Source of the DNA: Lysobacter silvisoli
Lineage (GTDB): Bacteria; Pseudomonadota; Gammaproteobacteria; Xanthomonadales; Xanthomonadaceae
Length of the DNA: 64,000 nt
Direction: 5' to 3'
Assembly: GCF_003382365.1 (NCBI RefSeq)
Contig: NZ_QTSU01000001.1
Coordinates: 620,001-684,000 of the forward strand
Shown here: piece after piece, positions 1-9,202 of the stretch
How positions within the stretch are numbered: the stretch's first letter is position 1
Layout: every line of letters begins with the position of its first letter
Position numbers and translations under genes: made by a program
Notes under the pieces: generated by a model
What the model was told of the DNA's origin: nothing
What the model saw: the letters and a program-made list of their open reading frames with translations, nothing else
Databases searched by the model: none

Positions 1-1
1 G

Positions 2-259
2 CTGGATTTTTCCGGCCGCCCGTACTTCGTGTTCGAGGGCCGCTTCGCCCGCGAGCGCGTGGGCGATCTGCCCACCGAACTGGTACCGCATTTCTTCCGC
101 TCGCTGTGCGAGTCGGCCGGGCTGAACCTGAACCTGAACGTGCGTGGCGACAACGACCACCACCAGGTCGAAGCCTGCTTCAAGGCGGTGGCCCGGGCCC
201 TGCGCCAGGCGATCCGGCGCGAAGGCCTGGCCCTGCCCAGCACCAAGGGCAGTTTGTAG
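2..259 (+). CDS. hisB: HisB C-terminal part (imidazoleglycerol-phosphate dehydratase), truncated by window edge
   Basis: The frame is open from the first bases of the window and ends in TAG at 257-259, so only the last 85 codons are present. The metal-binding signature of imidazoleglycerol-phosphate dehydratase is visible as [13 protein letters not shown], followed by the usual ARALRQA helix. The enzyme dehydrates imidazole glycerol phosphate to imidazole acetol phosphate in cytosolic histidine synthesis. In gammaproteobacteria the gene usually also carries an N-terminal histidinol-phosphatase domain, which would lie outside this window. It is followed by hisH on the same strand after about 96 bases, in standard his operon order. 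Confidence 0.95.
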   Translation: MDFSGRPYFVFEGRFARERVGDLPTELVPHFFRSLCESAGLNLNLNVRGDNDHHQVEACFKAVARALRQAIRREGLALPSTKGSL

Positions 260-355
260 CGCCCGGCGGCCGTCCGCGGCCGTCCTGTATGCGGCTCAGG
301 CCGCGATTTGAACCGCAGACCCGCTCTAAGCGGGGTTGCGGGCAACGAGGGTTTT

Positions 356-958
356 GTGACGAAGGTCGTACTGATCGACATGGGTGGGGGGAACATCGGC
401 TCCGTGCGTTATGCACTGGAGCGGTTGGGTGCGGATGCGGAACTCAGCGCCGACCCCGCCACGATCCAGTCGGCCGAACGCGTGATCCTGCCGGGGGTCG
501 GGGCGGCGGCGCCAGCGATGGCGCGGCTGCGCGGTCTCGGTTTGGTCGACACCATCCGGGCGCTGCGTCAGCCGCTGCTCGGGATCTGCCTTGGTATGCA
601 GCTGCTGTTCGAGTCGTCCGAAGAGGGCGACGTGGAGTGCCTCGGCTTATTGCCGGGACGCATCGTGAAACTGCAACCGCGCCAGGGAGTTCGCGTGCCG
701 CACATGGGATGGAATGGATTGGATCGGCGACGATCGTCGCCCTTGCTGAATGGAATCGCCGACGGCGACCACGCCTATTTCGTGCACAGCTATGCGGCGC
801 CGGTAGGGCCGCACACGCTGGCCGCATGCACCCACGGCGATACGTTCTCCGCCGTAGTCGGCGATGGCCGCCGCTACGGCGCGCAGTTCCACCCCGAGCG
901 TTCCTCGGCGGTGGGCGCGCGTTTGCTGAGCAACTTCCTGCGCGAGGTGCCGGCATGA
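356..958 (+). CDS. hisH: Imidazole glycerol phosphate synthase glutaminase subunit HisH
   Basis: Class I glutamine amidotransferase that supplies ammonia to HisF in the cytosolic HisFH complex. The nucleophile elbow is [11 protein letters not shown] (catalytic Cys) and the His-Glu pair is in [10 protein letters not shown] near the C-terminus. I chose GTG 356 because it gives [17 protein letters not shown], the family N-terminus, and a 200-residue protein of normal length; an in-frame ATG at 308 would add 16 unconserved residues. The stop overlaps the hisA start as ATGA at 955-958, so the two are translationally coupled. Confidence 0.96.
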   Translation: MTKVVLIDMGGGNIGSVRYALERLGADAELSADPATIQSAERVILPGVGAAAPAMARLRGLGLVDTIRALRQPLLGICLGMQLLFESSEEGDVECLGLLPGRIVKLQPRQGVRVPHMGWNGLDRRRSSPLLNGIADGDHAYFVHSYAAPVGPHTLAACTHGDTFSAVVGDGRRYGAQFHPERSSAVGARLLSNFLREVPA

Positions 959-1695
959 ACCTGTACCCCGCGATCGATGTCCGCGCCGGGCGCGTGGTGC
1001 GCCTGCGTCAGGGCGATTTCGAGCAGGAAACCGCCTACGAGGAAGAGCCGCTGACCCTGGCCAAGCGCTACGCCGACACCGGCGCGCGCTGGCTGCACCT
1101 GGTCGACCTGGATGCGGCGCGCTACGGCGGCTACACCCTGGCGCCGCTGCTGCGCGCGATCACCACCACCAGTTGGATGCGGGTGCAGACCGGCGGCGGC
1201 GTGCGCAGCGAGGCCGACATCGAGGCCATCCTGGACGCCGGCGCCGACCGCGTGGTGGTGGGCTCGCTGGCGATCCGCGAGCCGGACCACATCGCCGGCT
1301 GGCTGCAGCGTTACGGCGCCGACCGCATCACCATCGCCCTGGACGCGCGCCAGGCCGGGAACGGCGAATGGCAGCTGCCGGTGGCGGGCTGGACCGAGGA
1401 CAGCGGCATGCGCCTGGAGCCGATGCTGGAGCACCTGGCCGGCATCGGCGTGCGCCACCTGCTGTGCACCGACGTGTCCCGCGACGGCACCCTGATGGGC
1501 CCGAACCTGGACCTGTACCGGCACGTGCTGGCGATTGCGCCGGAGCTGCAGGTGCAGGCCTCCGGCGGCATCCGCGACATCGCCGACATCGTCTCCGCGC
1601 ACGACGCGGGCTGCCGCGGCGCGGTGCTGGGCAAGGCGCTGATCGAAGGCCGCTTCAGCCTGGACCGTGCCCTGCACAAGGCGCAGCGATGCTGA
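955..1695 (+). CDS. hisA: HisA, ProFAR isomerase (phosphoribosylformimino-AICAR-P isomerase)
   Basis: (Beta-alpha)8-barrel enzyme that performs the Amadori rearrangement of ProFAR to PRFAR in histidine synthesis. The N-terminus [11 protein letters not shown] carries the first catalytic Asp. The second is in [14 protein letters not shown]. The phosphate-binding loops [10 protein letters not shown] and [10 protein letters not shown] are intact. At 246 residues it has the normal length. It overlaps hisH by four bases and its last seven bases overlap the hisF start, so hisH-hisA-hisF-hisIE form one coupled unit. Confidence 0.97.
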   Translation: MNLYPAIDVRAGRVVRLRQGDFEQETAYEEEPLTLAKRYADTGARWLHLVDLDAARYGGYTLAPLLRAITTTSWMRVQTGGGVRSEADIEAILDAGADRVVVGSLAIREPDHIAGWLQRYGADRITIALDARQAGNGEWQLPVAGWTEDSGMRLEPMLEHLAGIGVRHLLCTDVSRDGTLMGPNLDLYRHVLAIAPELQVQASGGIRDIADIVSAHDAGCRGAVLGKALIEGRFSLDRALHKAQRC

Positions 1696-2454
1696 GCCGG
1701 CGCATCGTCCCGTGTCTGGACGTACGCGATGGCCGCGTCGTCAAGGGCGTGCGCTTCCGCGATCACGTCGACATGGGCGATATCGTCGAGCTGGCCCTGC
1801 GCTACCGCGACGAGGGCGCCGACGAGCTGGTGTTCTACGACATCGCCGCCAGCCCGCAGGGCCGGCGGGTGGACCGCGACTGGGTCGAGCGGGTGGCGCG
1901 GGCGATCGACATTCCGTTCTGCGTGGCCGGCGGCATCCGCAGCGCTGACGACGCGCGCGAGGTGCTCAATGCCGGCGCCGACAAGATCTCGATCAATACG
2001 CCGGCGCTGGACCGGCCGGCGCTGATCGGCGAGATCGCCGACGCCTTCGGCGTGCAGTGCGTGGTGGTGGGCATTGACAGCCTGCGCGACGAGGACGGGC
2101 AATGGCGCGTGCGCCAGTACACCGGCGATCCGGACCGCACCCGCGCGCTGCCGCGCCGCACCCTGGACTGGGTGGTCGAGGCCCAGCGCCGCGGCGCCGG
2201 CGAGATCGTGCTCAACTGCATGGGCAGCGACGGCGTGCGCAGCGGCTACGACCTGGAGCAGCTGGCGCAGGTGCGTGCGCTGTGCGAGGTGCCGCTGGTG
2301 GCCTCCGGCGGCGCCGGCGCCATCGGCCACTTCGTCGACGTGTTCGCGCGCGCCGACGTGGATGCCGCGCTCGCGGCCAGCGTGTTCCACTCCGGCAGCA
2401 TCCGCATCCCCGAGCTCAAGCGCGAACTGCGCGCCAACGGCGTCGAGGTGCGCG

Positions 2455-2465
<11 letters not shown>
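1689..2465 (+). CDS. hisF: Imidazole glycerol phosphate synthase cyclase subunit HisF
   Basis: Cyclase half of the HisFH synthase; uses ammonia from HisH to make imidazole glycerol phosphate and AICAR. Both catalytic Asp residues are present, in [14 protein letters not shown] at the N-terminus and in [10 protein letters not shown] mid-protein. Phosphate loops are [12 protein letters not shown] and [13 protein letters not shown]. The length of 258 residues is typical. The start ATG at 1689 lies inside the hisA end and the stop lies inside the hisIE start. Confidence 0.97.
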
Positions 2466-3111
<646 letters not shown>

Positions 3112-3159
3112 GCCGCGACACGAAACCCCACCCGACCGCGCAACCCACCTGGCCTACCC

Positions 3160-3352
3160 GTAGGAGCGGCGCAAGCCGCGACCGCGAAACACGGCTGCGA
3201 CGCCATGCCGGCTCACGCCGCTCCCACAGAACGCTGGCTCAAGGGGAGTTTCGCTGCCGCCGAAGTTCGCGGTCGCGGCTTGCGCCGCTCCTACAGGGGG
3301 CGGCTAGTTTCACGGCTGGGGGCTAGTGGTCGCGGCTTACGCCGCTCCTACC
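3160..3352. repeat. Cluster of three GTAG-type REP hairpins
   Basis: The gap between hisIE and the phosphatase gene (3112-3435) holds three copies of an about 25-base palindromic repeat: forward at 3160-3187, inverted at 3267-3294 and 3327-3352. The core is GTAGGAGCGGCGTAAGCCGC or its complement, a short GC stem with a GTAA or GCAA loop and a GTAG head. The gap holds no convincing gene. Forward and inverted copies face each other as in BIME-type arrangements and could form longer hairpins that protect the his mRNA 3' end; that role is inference. Confidence 0.85.
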
Positions 3353-3435
3353 CCGAAGCTGGGAGATCGAGGCCGGCGGCGCACATGGATCGGTCATGCG
3401 CCGCCGCATAATGGGGCACCCTTTCGGAGCCTGCC

Positions 3436-5058
3436 ATGCGCCCATCCGTCTCCGCCTGCGCGTTGCTGTGCGTCCTGTTCGCACCTCTGGCTGCGCAGGC
3501 CTTGCCGCCGCCCTGCAACAGCGGCACCGTGTACGAGGATCGCAACGGCAACGGCCGCCGCGATGGCGGGGAGCCCGGTTTGGCCGGCATGCGCGTGTCC
3601 GACGGCGTGGACATCGTGCTCACCGATGCGCAGGGCGCCTACCACCTGCCGGCGATCGACGGCCGCACCAGCTTCGTGATCAAGCCGGCCGGTTACCGCG
3701 TGGGCCGCCGCGGCGACGGGCTGCCGGACTTCAGTTTCAACGTGCAGCGCGAGCCCGGCCCCAAGCTCAAGTATGGCGGCATCCCGGCCGCGTTCCCCAG
3801 CTGCCGCGACTACGCCCTGATCCCCGACCCGCCGCACGCGCGCGACGCGCTGGACGTGCTGGTGTTCGCCGACCCGCAGCCCAAGACCGCCGTCGACGTG
3901 GACTACTACCGCCGCGACATCGTCGAGCCGCTGCGCGCCGCGCAACCGAAGGGCGGGCCGGTGGCCGATCTGGGCCTGAACCTGGGCGACCTCGTCCACG
4001 ACGACCTGTCGCTGTACCCCGCGCTCAAGCGTGCTACCGCGCAGTTGCAGATGCCCTGGCTGCATGCGCCCGGCAACCACGACCTGGATTTCGACGCCAG
4101 CCGCGACGAGGATTCGCTGCTGAGCTTCCGCCACGCCTTCGGTCCGGAAACCTATGCCTGGGAGGAGCCGGAAGCGTCGTTCGTGGTGCTGGACGACGTG
4201 GTCTACCGGCCCGGCCAGCGCCCGGACTACATCGGCGGGCTGCGTGAAGAGCAGTTCGTGTTTCTGCAGCGCTACCTGGCCGGCGCGCGCAAGGACCGGT
4301 TGCTGGTGATCGCGGTGCATATCCCGTTCTTCGACGCCGCGCCGGGCCGCGAGACCTTCCGCCGCGCCGACCGCGAACGTCTGTTCGCACTGCTGCGCGA
4401 TTTCCCCAAGTTGCTGTTGCTCAGCGGTCACAGCCACACCCAGCGCCACGTTTACCACGATGCCGACGACGGCTGGCACGGCGCCGCACCGCTGCACGAG
4501 TACAACGTGGGCGCGGCTTGTGGCGCGTTCTGGTCGGGATTGAAGGACGCGCAGGGCATCCCCGACGCGACCATGGCCGACGGCACGCCCAACGGCTATG
4601 CGCGCTTGCGGGTGGCCGGCGACGGCGGGTATCGGCTGAGCTGGCATCCGGCGCGCCTGCAGGCGCGCGCGGCCTCGACGCCGGCGATGTCCGTGCATGC
4701 GCCGCGCGTGCTGCGCCGCGGCGCATATCCGGCCTTCGGCGTTTACGCCAACGTCTACATGGGCCAGGCCGACAGCCGCGTGGAGTTCCGCGTGGACGGC
4801 GGTCAGTGGGCGCCGATGCGCCGGGTCGAGCGCCCGGACCCGCGCCTGCAGGCCGAGAACGCGCGCGACGACGAAGCCGCGGCACTGCGCGGCTACGACC
4901 GCTCCCCCGAGGCCGAGGTCTCGGCGCATCTATGGCGCGCGGCGCTGCCGACCGACTTGGCGGTGGGCGACCACCGCGTCGAGGTGCGCGTGCTCGATCC
5001 CTGGCTGGGCGAGCAGACCGCGCAGACTAGCTACCGCTTGCAGGACACGAAGGAATAA
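3436..5058 (+). CDS. Secreted calcineurin-like metallophosphoesterase with SdrD B-like N-terminal domain
   Basis: A 540-residue exported phosphoesterase. Residues 1-22 form a signal peptide ending LAAQA. Residues about 27-95 resemble the calcium-binding SdrD B-like/MetallophosN domain (YEDRNGNGRRDGGEPGL). The catalytic dimetal domain (about 133-370) shows FADPQPK, NLGDLVHDD, GNHDLDFD, VHIPFFD and SGHSHTQRH, which supply the usual Asp, Asn and His ligands. The remainder is a beta-rich C-terminal domain. The substrate is not predictable; periplasmic or outer-membrane location is expected. The next gene starts four bases after its stop, so they may be cotranscribed. Confidence 0.88.
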   Translation: MRPSVSACALLCVLFAPLAAQALPPPCNSGTVYEDRNGNGRRDGGEPGLAGMRVSDGVDIVLTDAQGAYHLPAIDGRTSFVIKPAGYRVGRRGDGLPDFSFNVQREPGPKLKYGGIPAAFPSCRDYALIPDPPHARDALDVLVFADPQPKTAVDVDYYRRDIVEPLRAAQPKGGPVADLGLNLGDLVHDDLSLYPALKRATAQLQMPWLHAPGNHDLDFDASRDEDSLLSFRHAFGPETYAWEEPEASFVVLDDVVYRPGQRPDYIGGLREEQFVFLQRYLAGARKDRLLVIAVHIPFFDAAPGRETFRRADRERLFALLRDFPKLLLLSGHSHTQRHVYHDADDGWHGAAPLHEYNVGAACGAFWSGLKDAQGIPDATMADGTPNGYARLRVAGDGGYRLSWHPARLQARAASTPAMSVHAPRVLRRGAYPAFGVYANVYMGQADSRVEFRVDGGQWAPMRRVERPDPRLQAENARDDEAAALRGYDRSPEAEVSAHLWRAALPTDLAVGDHRVEVRVLDPWLGEQTAQTSYRLQDTKE

Positions 5059-5062
5059 GCCC

Positions 5063-5647
5063 ATGGCGACGGAACGGCCCAACGACCTGCCGATCGAACT
5101 GTTCGCCGATGCCGACGCCTGGGAGCGCTGGCTCGTGGCCCATCCGCGGGCCCCGGGGCTGTGGCTGAAGATCGCCAAGAAGGGCCAGGGCGTGAGCTCG
5201 GTGAGCTATACCGAGGCTTTGGACGTGGCGCTATGCCACGGCTGGATCGACGGCCTCAAGCGCAGCTGCGACGAACGCTACTTCCTGCAGCGCTTCACCC
5301 CGCGCCGCCCGCGCAGCGTCTGGTCCAAGATCAACATCGGCAAGGTCGAGGCGCTGACCGCGGCAGGGCGCATGCGTCCGGCCGGGTTGCGTGAAGTGGA
5401 GGCGGCGCAGGCCGATGGGCGCTGGCAGGCGGCCTACGATTCGTCCAGCACGATCGAGGTGCCCGAGGATCTGGCCGCGGCATTCAAGAAGAACGCCAAG
5501 GCCAAGCGGTTCTTCGAGCAGTTGGACCGCACCAATCGCTACGCGGTGCTGTGGCGGGTGCAGACGGCGAAGAAGCCGGAGACGCGCGCGGCGCGGATCG
5601 AGAAGCTGGTGGCGATGTTGGGTCGTGGGGAGAAGATTCACGGGTGA
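5063..5647 (+). CDS. YdeI/OmpD-associated family protein
   Basis: A 194-residue cytoplasmic protein matching the YdeI/OmpD-associated (bacteriocin-protection) family. Landmarks are the N-terminal PRAPGLWLKIAKKGQG, then TEALDVALCHGWIDG, a QRFTPRRPRSVWSKIN segment, and a C-terminal KAKRFFEQLDRTNRYAVLWRV region. Members have been linked to peptide or bacteriocin resistance, but the biochemical activity is unclear. Family membership is solid; function is not. Confidence 0.85.
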   Translation: MATERPNDLPIELFADADAWERWLVAHPRAPGLWLKIAKKGQGVSSVSYTEALDVALCHGWIDGLKRSCDERYFLQRFTPRRPRSVWSKINIGKVEALTAAGRMRPAGLREVEAAQADGRWQAAYDSSSTIEVPEDLAAAFKKNAKAKRFFEQLDRTNRYAVLWRVQTAKKPETRAARIEKLVAMLGRGEKIHG

Positions 5648-5693
5648 GGGCGGAATGGGGCGGCTCGCTTTGCGGAGCGTGTGCCCGCGCTCT

Positions 5694-5720
5694 GGATTCC
5701 CGCGTTCGCGGGAATGACGG
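5694..5720. repeat. Short inverted repeat with GGGAATGAC end
   Basis: A single hairpin, GATTCCCGCG followed by a TT turn and CGCGGGAATGACG. It is the same sequence that forms each end of the longer element at 15792-15869 and is close to the ends of the elements at 24756 and 25013, so it looks like a solo end or a one-hairpin member of that repeat family. Confidence 0.6.
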
Positions 5721-5846
5721 GCAAAGGCGCCGATGGGTTTACGCAACCATTACGCCTCCAGGGCGATTGCGGCATGGAGGCTTTACGCCCGTCGCGCCTA
5801 CAGTGCTCCGCAGGCGCGCCGCTCCAAGCGCGCAGCGAGACAGACG

Positions 5847-6284
5847 GTGTCCATCGTGATCCTGCGCGGCCCCGAATCCCATTCCACCGGCGTGCGCGTG
5901 CTCGATGCGGTGCGCGCGCGCCTGGCCGAGTCCGCGGCCGACGCGGGCAAGACCATCGCCCTGCGCTGCTGCCGCAGCGAGGCCGAACTGGTGGACGGTC
6001 TGAGCGGCCTGCGCGCCGACGAGGTCGAGCTGTTGCTGTTCGACCCCGGCGCCTGCATGCCGGCCAGCGAACGCCTGCGGGGCGCGCTGGCGACGCTGTC
6101 CCTGCCTTATATCGAAGTGCACGACGACGACATGGACGCGCTGGAGCCGTCGCTGGCCGACGCCGGAGACTGCGTGGCGCGCGTGCACGGCTACGCGGCG
6201 CAGAGCTACACCCTGGCGCTGGCGATCGCGCTGGAGCACCTGGGCTGCGCGGAATGCGGGCATGGGGTGCACGTGGGCACCTGA
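5847..6284 (+). CDS. Degenerate type II 3-dehydroquinate dehydratase paralogue (AroQ fold, active site lost)
   Basis: From GTG 5847 the product is 145 residues, the size of type II dehydroquinases. The fold markers align along the whole length: VILRGPE (family NGPN), CRSEAELVDGL (SNHEGELID), LLLFDPGA (NPGA), LPYIEVHDDD (PxIEVHxSN) and VHGYAAQSYTLALAIAL (GxGxxGYxLAL). The catalytic features are absent: the Asn of NGPN is Glu, the REPxxYG lid with its Arg and Tyr is missing, the His after NPGA is lost, and the RExFRHHS segment is replaced. Only the His of IEVH remains. It is probably a non-enzymatic paralogue. An in-frame ATG at 5733 would add 38 Arg-rich residues unlike the family. Confidence 0.7.
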   Translation: MSIVILRGPESHSTGVRVLDAVRARLAESAADAGKTIALRCCRSEAELVDGLSGLRADEVELLLFDPGACMPASERLRGALATLSLPYIEVHDDDMDALEPSLADAGDCVARVHGYAAQSYTLALAIALEHLGCAECGHGVHVGT

Positions 6285-6301
6285 GCCTGGCGGGGCGGTC
6301 C

Positions 6302-6505
6302 ATGCAGACGCATCACTACTACTTCGCCGACTACGAAATTCTGGTGGGCGGGCGATTCGTGGTCTGGGGGCAGAGCACCCTGGACTACGTGCCGGCGGCG
6401 GGATTCGATCCGGCCGAGGTGCTGGAGCGAATACGCCGCGTCGCGGCGCACTTGCACGGAGTGGAGCCCGTCGAGGTCCGTGTGCGCCAGATCAGCCGCT
6501 TGTAG
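6302..6505 (+). CDS. Small hypothetical protein (67 aa)
   Basis: Starts 17 bases after the AroQ-like gene on the same strand; the upstream GGCGGGGCGGTCC could serve as a weak ribosome site. The protein begins MQTHHYYFADYEILVGG, has two beta-like segments and a helical DPAEVLERIRRVAAHLHG stretch. Not recognised as a named family. The proximity suggests cotranscription with the preceding gene. Confidence 0.55.
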   Translation: MQTHHYYFADYEILVGGRFVVWGQSTLDYVPAAGFDPAEVLERIRRVAAHLHGVEPVEVRVRQISRL

Positions 6506-6519
6506 CGCTCTGCTTTGGG

Positions 6520-6684
6520 GTAGGAGCGGCGTAAGCCGCGACCGCGAGTCCTCACCTGCGTGAGAGTCACGCGTGCCCCGTGTAGGAGCTGCGCAAGCTG
6601 CGACCGCGAATCCTCACTTACGGTGAAGGCCTTGTTCTCTGCGGGATTTGCGCCTTCTGTAGGAGCGGCGTGAGCCGCGATCCG
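6520..6684. repeat. Three GTAG-type REP hairpins
   Basis: Forward copies at 6520-6545, 6582-6609 and 6659-6684. The first and third have the GGCGTAAGCC or GGCGTGAGCC core; the middle one is the variant GTAGGAGCTGCGCAAGCTGC, which has a T-T mismatch in the stem. All sit in the 623-base gap 6506-7128, which carries no gene. Confidence 0.85.
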
Positions 6685-6727
6685 CTCCGAACTCGCGAAG
6701 GTATGTGGGTGTGCTGGGTTGAAGCAA

Positions 6728-7084
6728 CAGCAACAGCTTCCGTCCGCAAGCGGCCGGGTTACTTTCTTTTGATAAGCGTCAAAAGAAAGTAACCAAAGAA
6801 AAACGCTACGCCAGAGCTCCCGTGCGAGAGCGTTGCGTGCGCGGGGATTTTTCGATGGCACATCCCTGTGCCAGCGAAAAACGGCGCACCTCCTGTGCGC
6901 CGCCCTCCGGGACTGCTGTTTGCGCGGCGAGTTCGGCGCCCAAGCGAAGATCAAGAGCATTCGCGCTGCGCGCTCACCCCCTCACCCTAGCCCTCTCCCG
7001 CCAGCGGGAGAGGGGACAGATCCGACGCCGCTTGCTGCTTTAGCCCCTCTCCCGTTTACGGGAGAGGGGTTGGGGTGAGGGCAC
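6728..7084. repeat. Large multi-hairpin repeat, copy 1 (about 357 bp)
   Basis: Shares a near-continuous match with 13171-13544. Hairpins in order: TTACTTTCTTTTGA with its exact complement around TAAGCG (about 6760-6793); a stem TTTTTCG-AT-GGCACA closed by TGTGCC-AG-CGAAAAA (6848-6881); CGGCGCAC paired with GTGCGCCG just after it; then two CCTCTCCCG-type hairpins at about 6991-7016 and 7045-7070. It has no credible coding capacity. It fills most of the intergenic gap upstream of the mtn genes' 3' end. Confidence 0.8.
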
Positions 7085-7128
7085 ACGGAGCCACGAACTC
7101 GCGCCGCAGCCCTCCTTACCGAATCGGA

Positions 7129-7821
7129 TCAAACCCGAACCTGATCGAACCCCGTCGCCCGCACATGCCCATGCGTCGCCTCGCCCTCGCGCGGCTGCGG
7201 GTAGTCCTGCAGGCGGTCGATCAGCACCGTGTCCATTCCGGCCTCGCGCGCGGCGTCGGCCTCTTCGACCACATCGGTCAGGAACAGGATGTCGGCCGGC
7301 GCCAGGCCGATCGCCTCGGCGATGCGGGTATAGCTGCCGGCCTCGCGCTTGCCGCCCATCTCGGTGTCGAACCAGCCCGAGAACAGCGGGGTCAGGTCGC
7401 CGGCGTCGCTGTGGCCGAAGAACAGCCGTTGCGCGGGCACGCTGCCGGAGGAATACACGTACAGCGGCAGCCCAGCGGCGTGCCAGGCGCGCAGCGCGGG
7501 GGCGGCGTCGGGGTAGATGTGGGCGCTGAAGTCGGCGTTGCGGTAGCCGTCGGCCCAGACCATGCCCTGCAGCGCCTTGAGCGCGGTGTGCTTGCGGTCC
7601 TCGTCGATCCAGCCCTGCAGCACCTCGACGATCATCGCGTCCTCGCACAGGCCGCCGTTTTCGGTGGCCACCGCGTCCAGCCACTTGCGCACCGCCGGCT
7701 CGCGGCCGTGCGCGGCGACGTAGCGCGGCAGCGCACGGCGCGCGTACGGGAATAGCACGTCCTTGACGAAGGAGATGCTGCTGGTGGTGCCTTCGATGTC
7801 GGTGAGGATGGCTTTGGGCAT
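7129..7821 (-). CDS. mtnC: MtnC, acireductone synthase (enolase-phosphatase E1)
   Basis: HAD-superfamily enzyme that enolises and dephosphorylates 2,3-diketo-5-methylthiopentyl-1-phosphate to acireductone in the methionine salvage pathway. The N-terminal motif [23 protein letters not shown] carries the HAD nucleophile Asp. [11 protein letters not shown] is motif II, and GGKREAGSY with [12 protein letters not shown] gives the Lys and acidic motifs. At 230 residues the length is normal. It lies 115 bases downstream of mtnD on the same strand and is probably part of the mtnB-mtnD-mtnC unit. Confidence 0.95.
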   Translation of the reverse strand: MPKAILTDIEGTTSSISFVKDVLFPYARRALPRYVAAHGREPAVRKWLDAVATENGGLCEDAMIVEVLQGWIDEDRKHTALKALQGMVWADGYRNADFSAHIYPDAAPALRAWHAAGLPLYVYSSGSVPAQRLFFGHSDAGDLTPLFSGWFDTEMGGKREAGSYTRIAEAIGLAPADILFLTDVVEEADAAREAGMDTVLIDRLQDYPQPREGEATHGHVRATGFDQVRV

Positions 7822-7936
7822 GGAACCGGGAGCTTAGAAGTGAGCGGATAGGAGTCAGCAAATAGAAAGAGCAATGGCGAGAGGCGCAGCGGGCAGCGCC
7901 CGCTATCTCCTCACTCCTGCTCGCTATCTTCCGCCT

Positions 7937-8494
7937 TCAGCCCGCTTGGCCTTTCTCGTAGCGCGGGAAGCGCTGGGCGATGTCGGTGCCGGTGAAATGG
8001 CCGACCCAGCCGTCCGGCTCGGTGAAGAAGCGGATCGCGACGAAGCTGGGCTCCGGGCCCATGTCGAACCAATGCAGGGTGCTGTCGGGCACCGAGATCA
8101 GGTCGCCCTGTTCGCACTTGATCTCGTACACGCCGTGGTCCACGTGCAGGGTGAACAGGCCCGAGCCGGCGACGAAGAAACGCACTTCGTCTTCCTTGTG
8201 GTAGTGCTCGTCCAGGAACTTGTGCCGCATCGTCTCGCGCTGCGGGTTGTCCGGGGCGATGCTGACCACGTCCACGGTCTTGAAACCGCGTTCGCTGACG
8301 ATGCGGTCGATGTCGGCGCGGTAGGCGTCCATGATCGCCTCGGGCGCGTCGCCGGGAGCGACCGCGCGGCTGGCCTGCCACTGCTCGAAACCCACGCCGA
8401 TCTTGCCCAGCTCGCGCGCGATCTCGTCGCGGTCGGCGGTGCTCAGGCGCGGCGCGCCGGGTTGCTCTTCGTCGAATATGCGCAGGCGGCTCAT
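7937..8494 (-). CDS. mtnD: MtnD, acireductone dioxygenase
   Basis: Cupin dioxygenase that converts acireductone to 2-keto-4-methylthiobutyrate and formate (iron form) in methionine salvage. The metal motif [16 protein letters not shown] supplies the two His and Glu ligands, and the distal His is in STLHWFDMG. The start ATG (8492-8494) overlaps the mtnB stop as ATGA, so translation is coupled. The product is 185 residues. Confidence 0.95.
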   Translation of the reverse strand: MSRLRIFDEEQPGAPRLSTADRDEIARELGKIGVGFEQWQASRAVAPGDAPEAIMDAYRADIDRIVSERGFKTVDVVSIAPDNPQRETMRHKFLDEHYHKEDEVRFFVAGSGLFTLHVDHGVYEIKCEQGDLISVPDSTLHWFDMGPEPSFVAIRFFTEPDGWVGHFTGTDIAQRFPRYEKGQAG

Positions 8495-9129
8495 CGCTGC
8501 AGTCTCCTCAATTCCAGTTCGCACCCGAGCAGGAACTCGAACGCTTCCAGGTGGCGCCGGGCCTCGGGCATGTCGCGGCCCCAGGCGTACAGGCCGTGGC
8601 CGTCGATCAGGTAGCCCCACATCGGCTGGTGGTCGAGCAGGGCGTCGACCTGGGCCGCCAGGGTGGGCATGTCCTGGGTGTTGGGCAGCACCGGCAGTTC
8701 CAGGCTGGTCTCGTGGGTGGTGTTGCCGGTGAAGGCTTTCAAGAGCTCGTAGCCTTCCAGGTGCACGTGGCCGGCGCCGGCGTACAGGCGCGAGGCCACG
8801 GTCTGGGTCTGCGAATGGGTGTGCAGGACGCAGCCGACCTCGGGGTAGCGCTGGTACAGCTGGGTGTGCAGCAGGGTCTCGGCCGAGGGGCGGTGGTGGG
8901 TGGCCACCGGCTCGCCCTTCAGGTCGACGACCATGATGTCGGCCTCGGTCAGCCGGCCCTTGTCGCGGCCGGAGACGGTGATGGCGGCGTGCTGGGCGTC
9001 GATGCGGCGCGAGAAGTTGCTGCTGGTGGCGGGCGTCCAGCCGCGCGCGGACAGCTCGCGGACGTTGACGATGATCTCGCCGGCGCAATGCGCCAGGCGT
9101 TGGGGGTCGTAGGGCAGGGGGGCGCTCAT
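8491..9129 (-). CDS. mtnB: MtnB, methylthioribulose-1-phosphate dehydratase
   Basis: Class II aldolase/adducin-fold zinc enzyme that dehydrates methylthioribulose-1-phosphate. Typical segments are [23 protein letters not shown], the zinc motif [11 protein letters not shown] and the C-terminal [11 protein letters not shown] with the third His. I use ATG 9129 (MSAPLPYD); a TTG at 9144 in frame is possible but less likely. First gene of the mtnB-mtnD-mtnC set; mtnA is not in the window. Confidence 0.94.
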   Translation of the reverse strand: MSAPLPYDPQRLAHCAGEIIVNVRELSARGWTPATSSNFSRRIDAQHAAITVSGRDKGRLTEADIMVVDLKGEPVATHHRPSAETLLHTQLYQRYPEVGCVLHTHSQTQTVASRLYAGAGHVHLEGYELLKAFTGNTTHETSLELPVLPNTQDMPTLAAQVDALLDHQPMWGYLIDGHGLYAWGRDMPEARRHLEAFEFLLGCELELRRLQR

Positions 9130-9172
9130 GGCGCCAGTGTACAAACTCTGCGCGACCGCCGCGTGGCGGCGG

Positions 9173-9196
9173 GGCGGGCGGCCGCAGCCGCCCGCC
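9173..9196 (-). terminator. GC-rich hairpin after the first permease gene
   Basis: Perfect 10-bp stem GGCGGGCGGC and GCCGCCCGCC around CGCA, six bases past the stop of the minus-strand permease. There is no U-tract, so it may stabilise the mRNA end rather than terminate on its own. Confidence 0.5.
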
Positions 9197-9202
9197 TCAG
9201 GT

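Noticed and set aside
5733-5846. N-terminal extension of the AroQ-like protein from ATG 5733
   Set aside because: The extra 38 residues are Arg- and Ala-rich, unlike the family, and the start at 5847 gives the expected size.
6822-7078. Short plus-strand frames inside the large repeat
   Set aside because: They arise from hairpin sequences, recur with altered residues in the second copy and encode no family.
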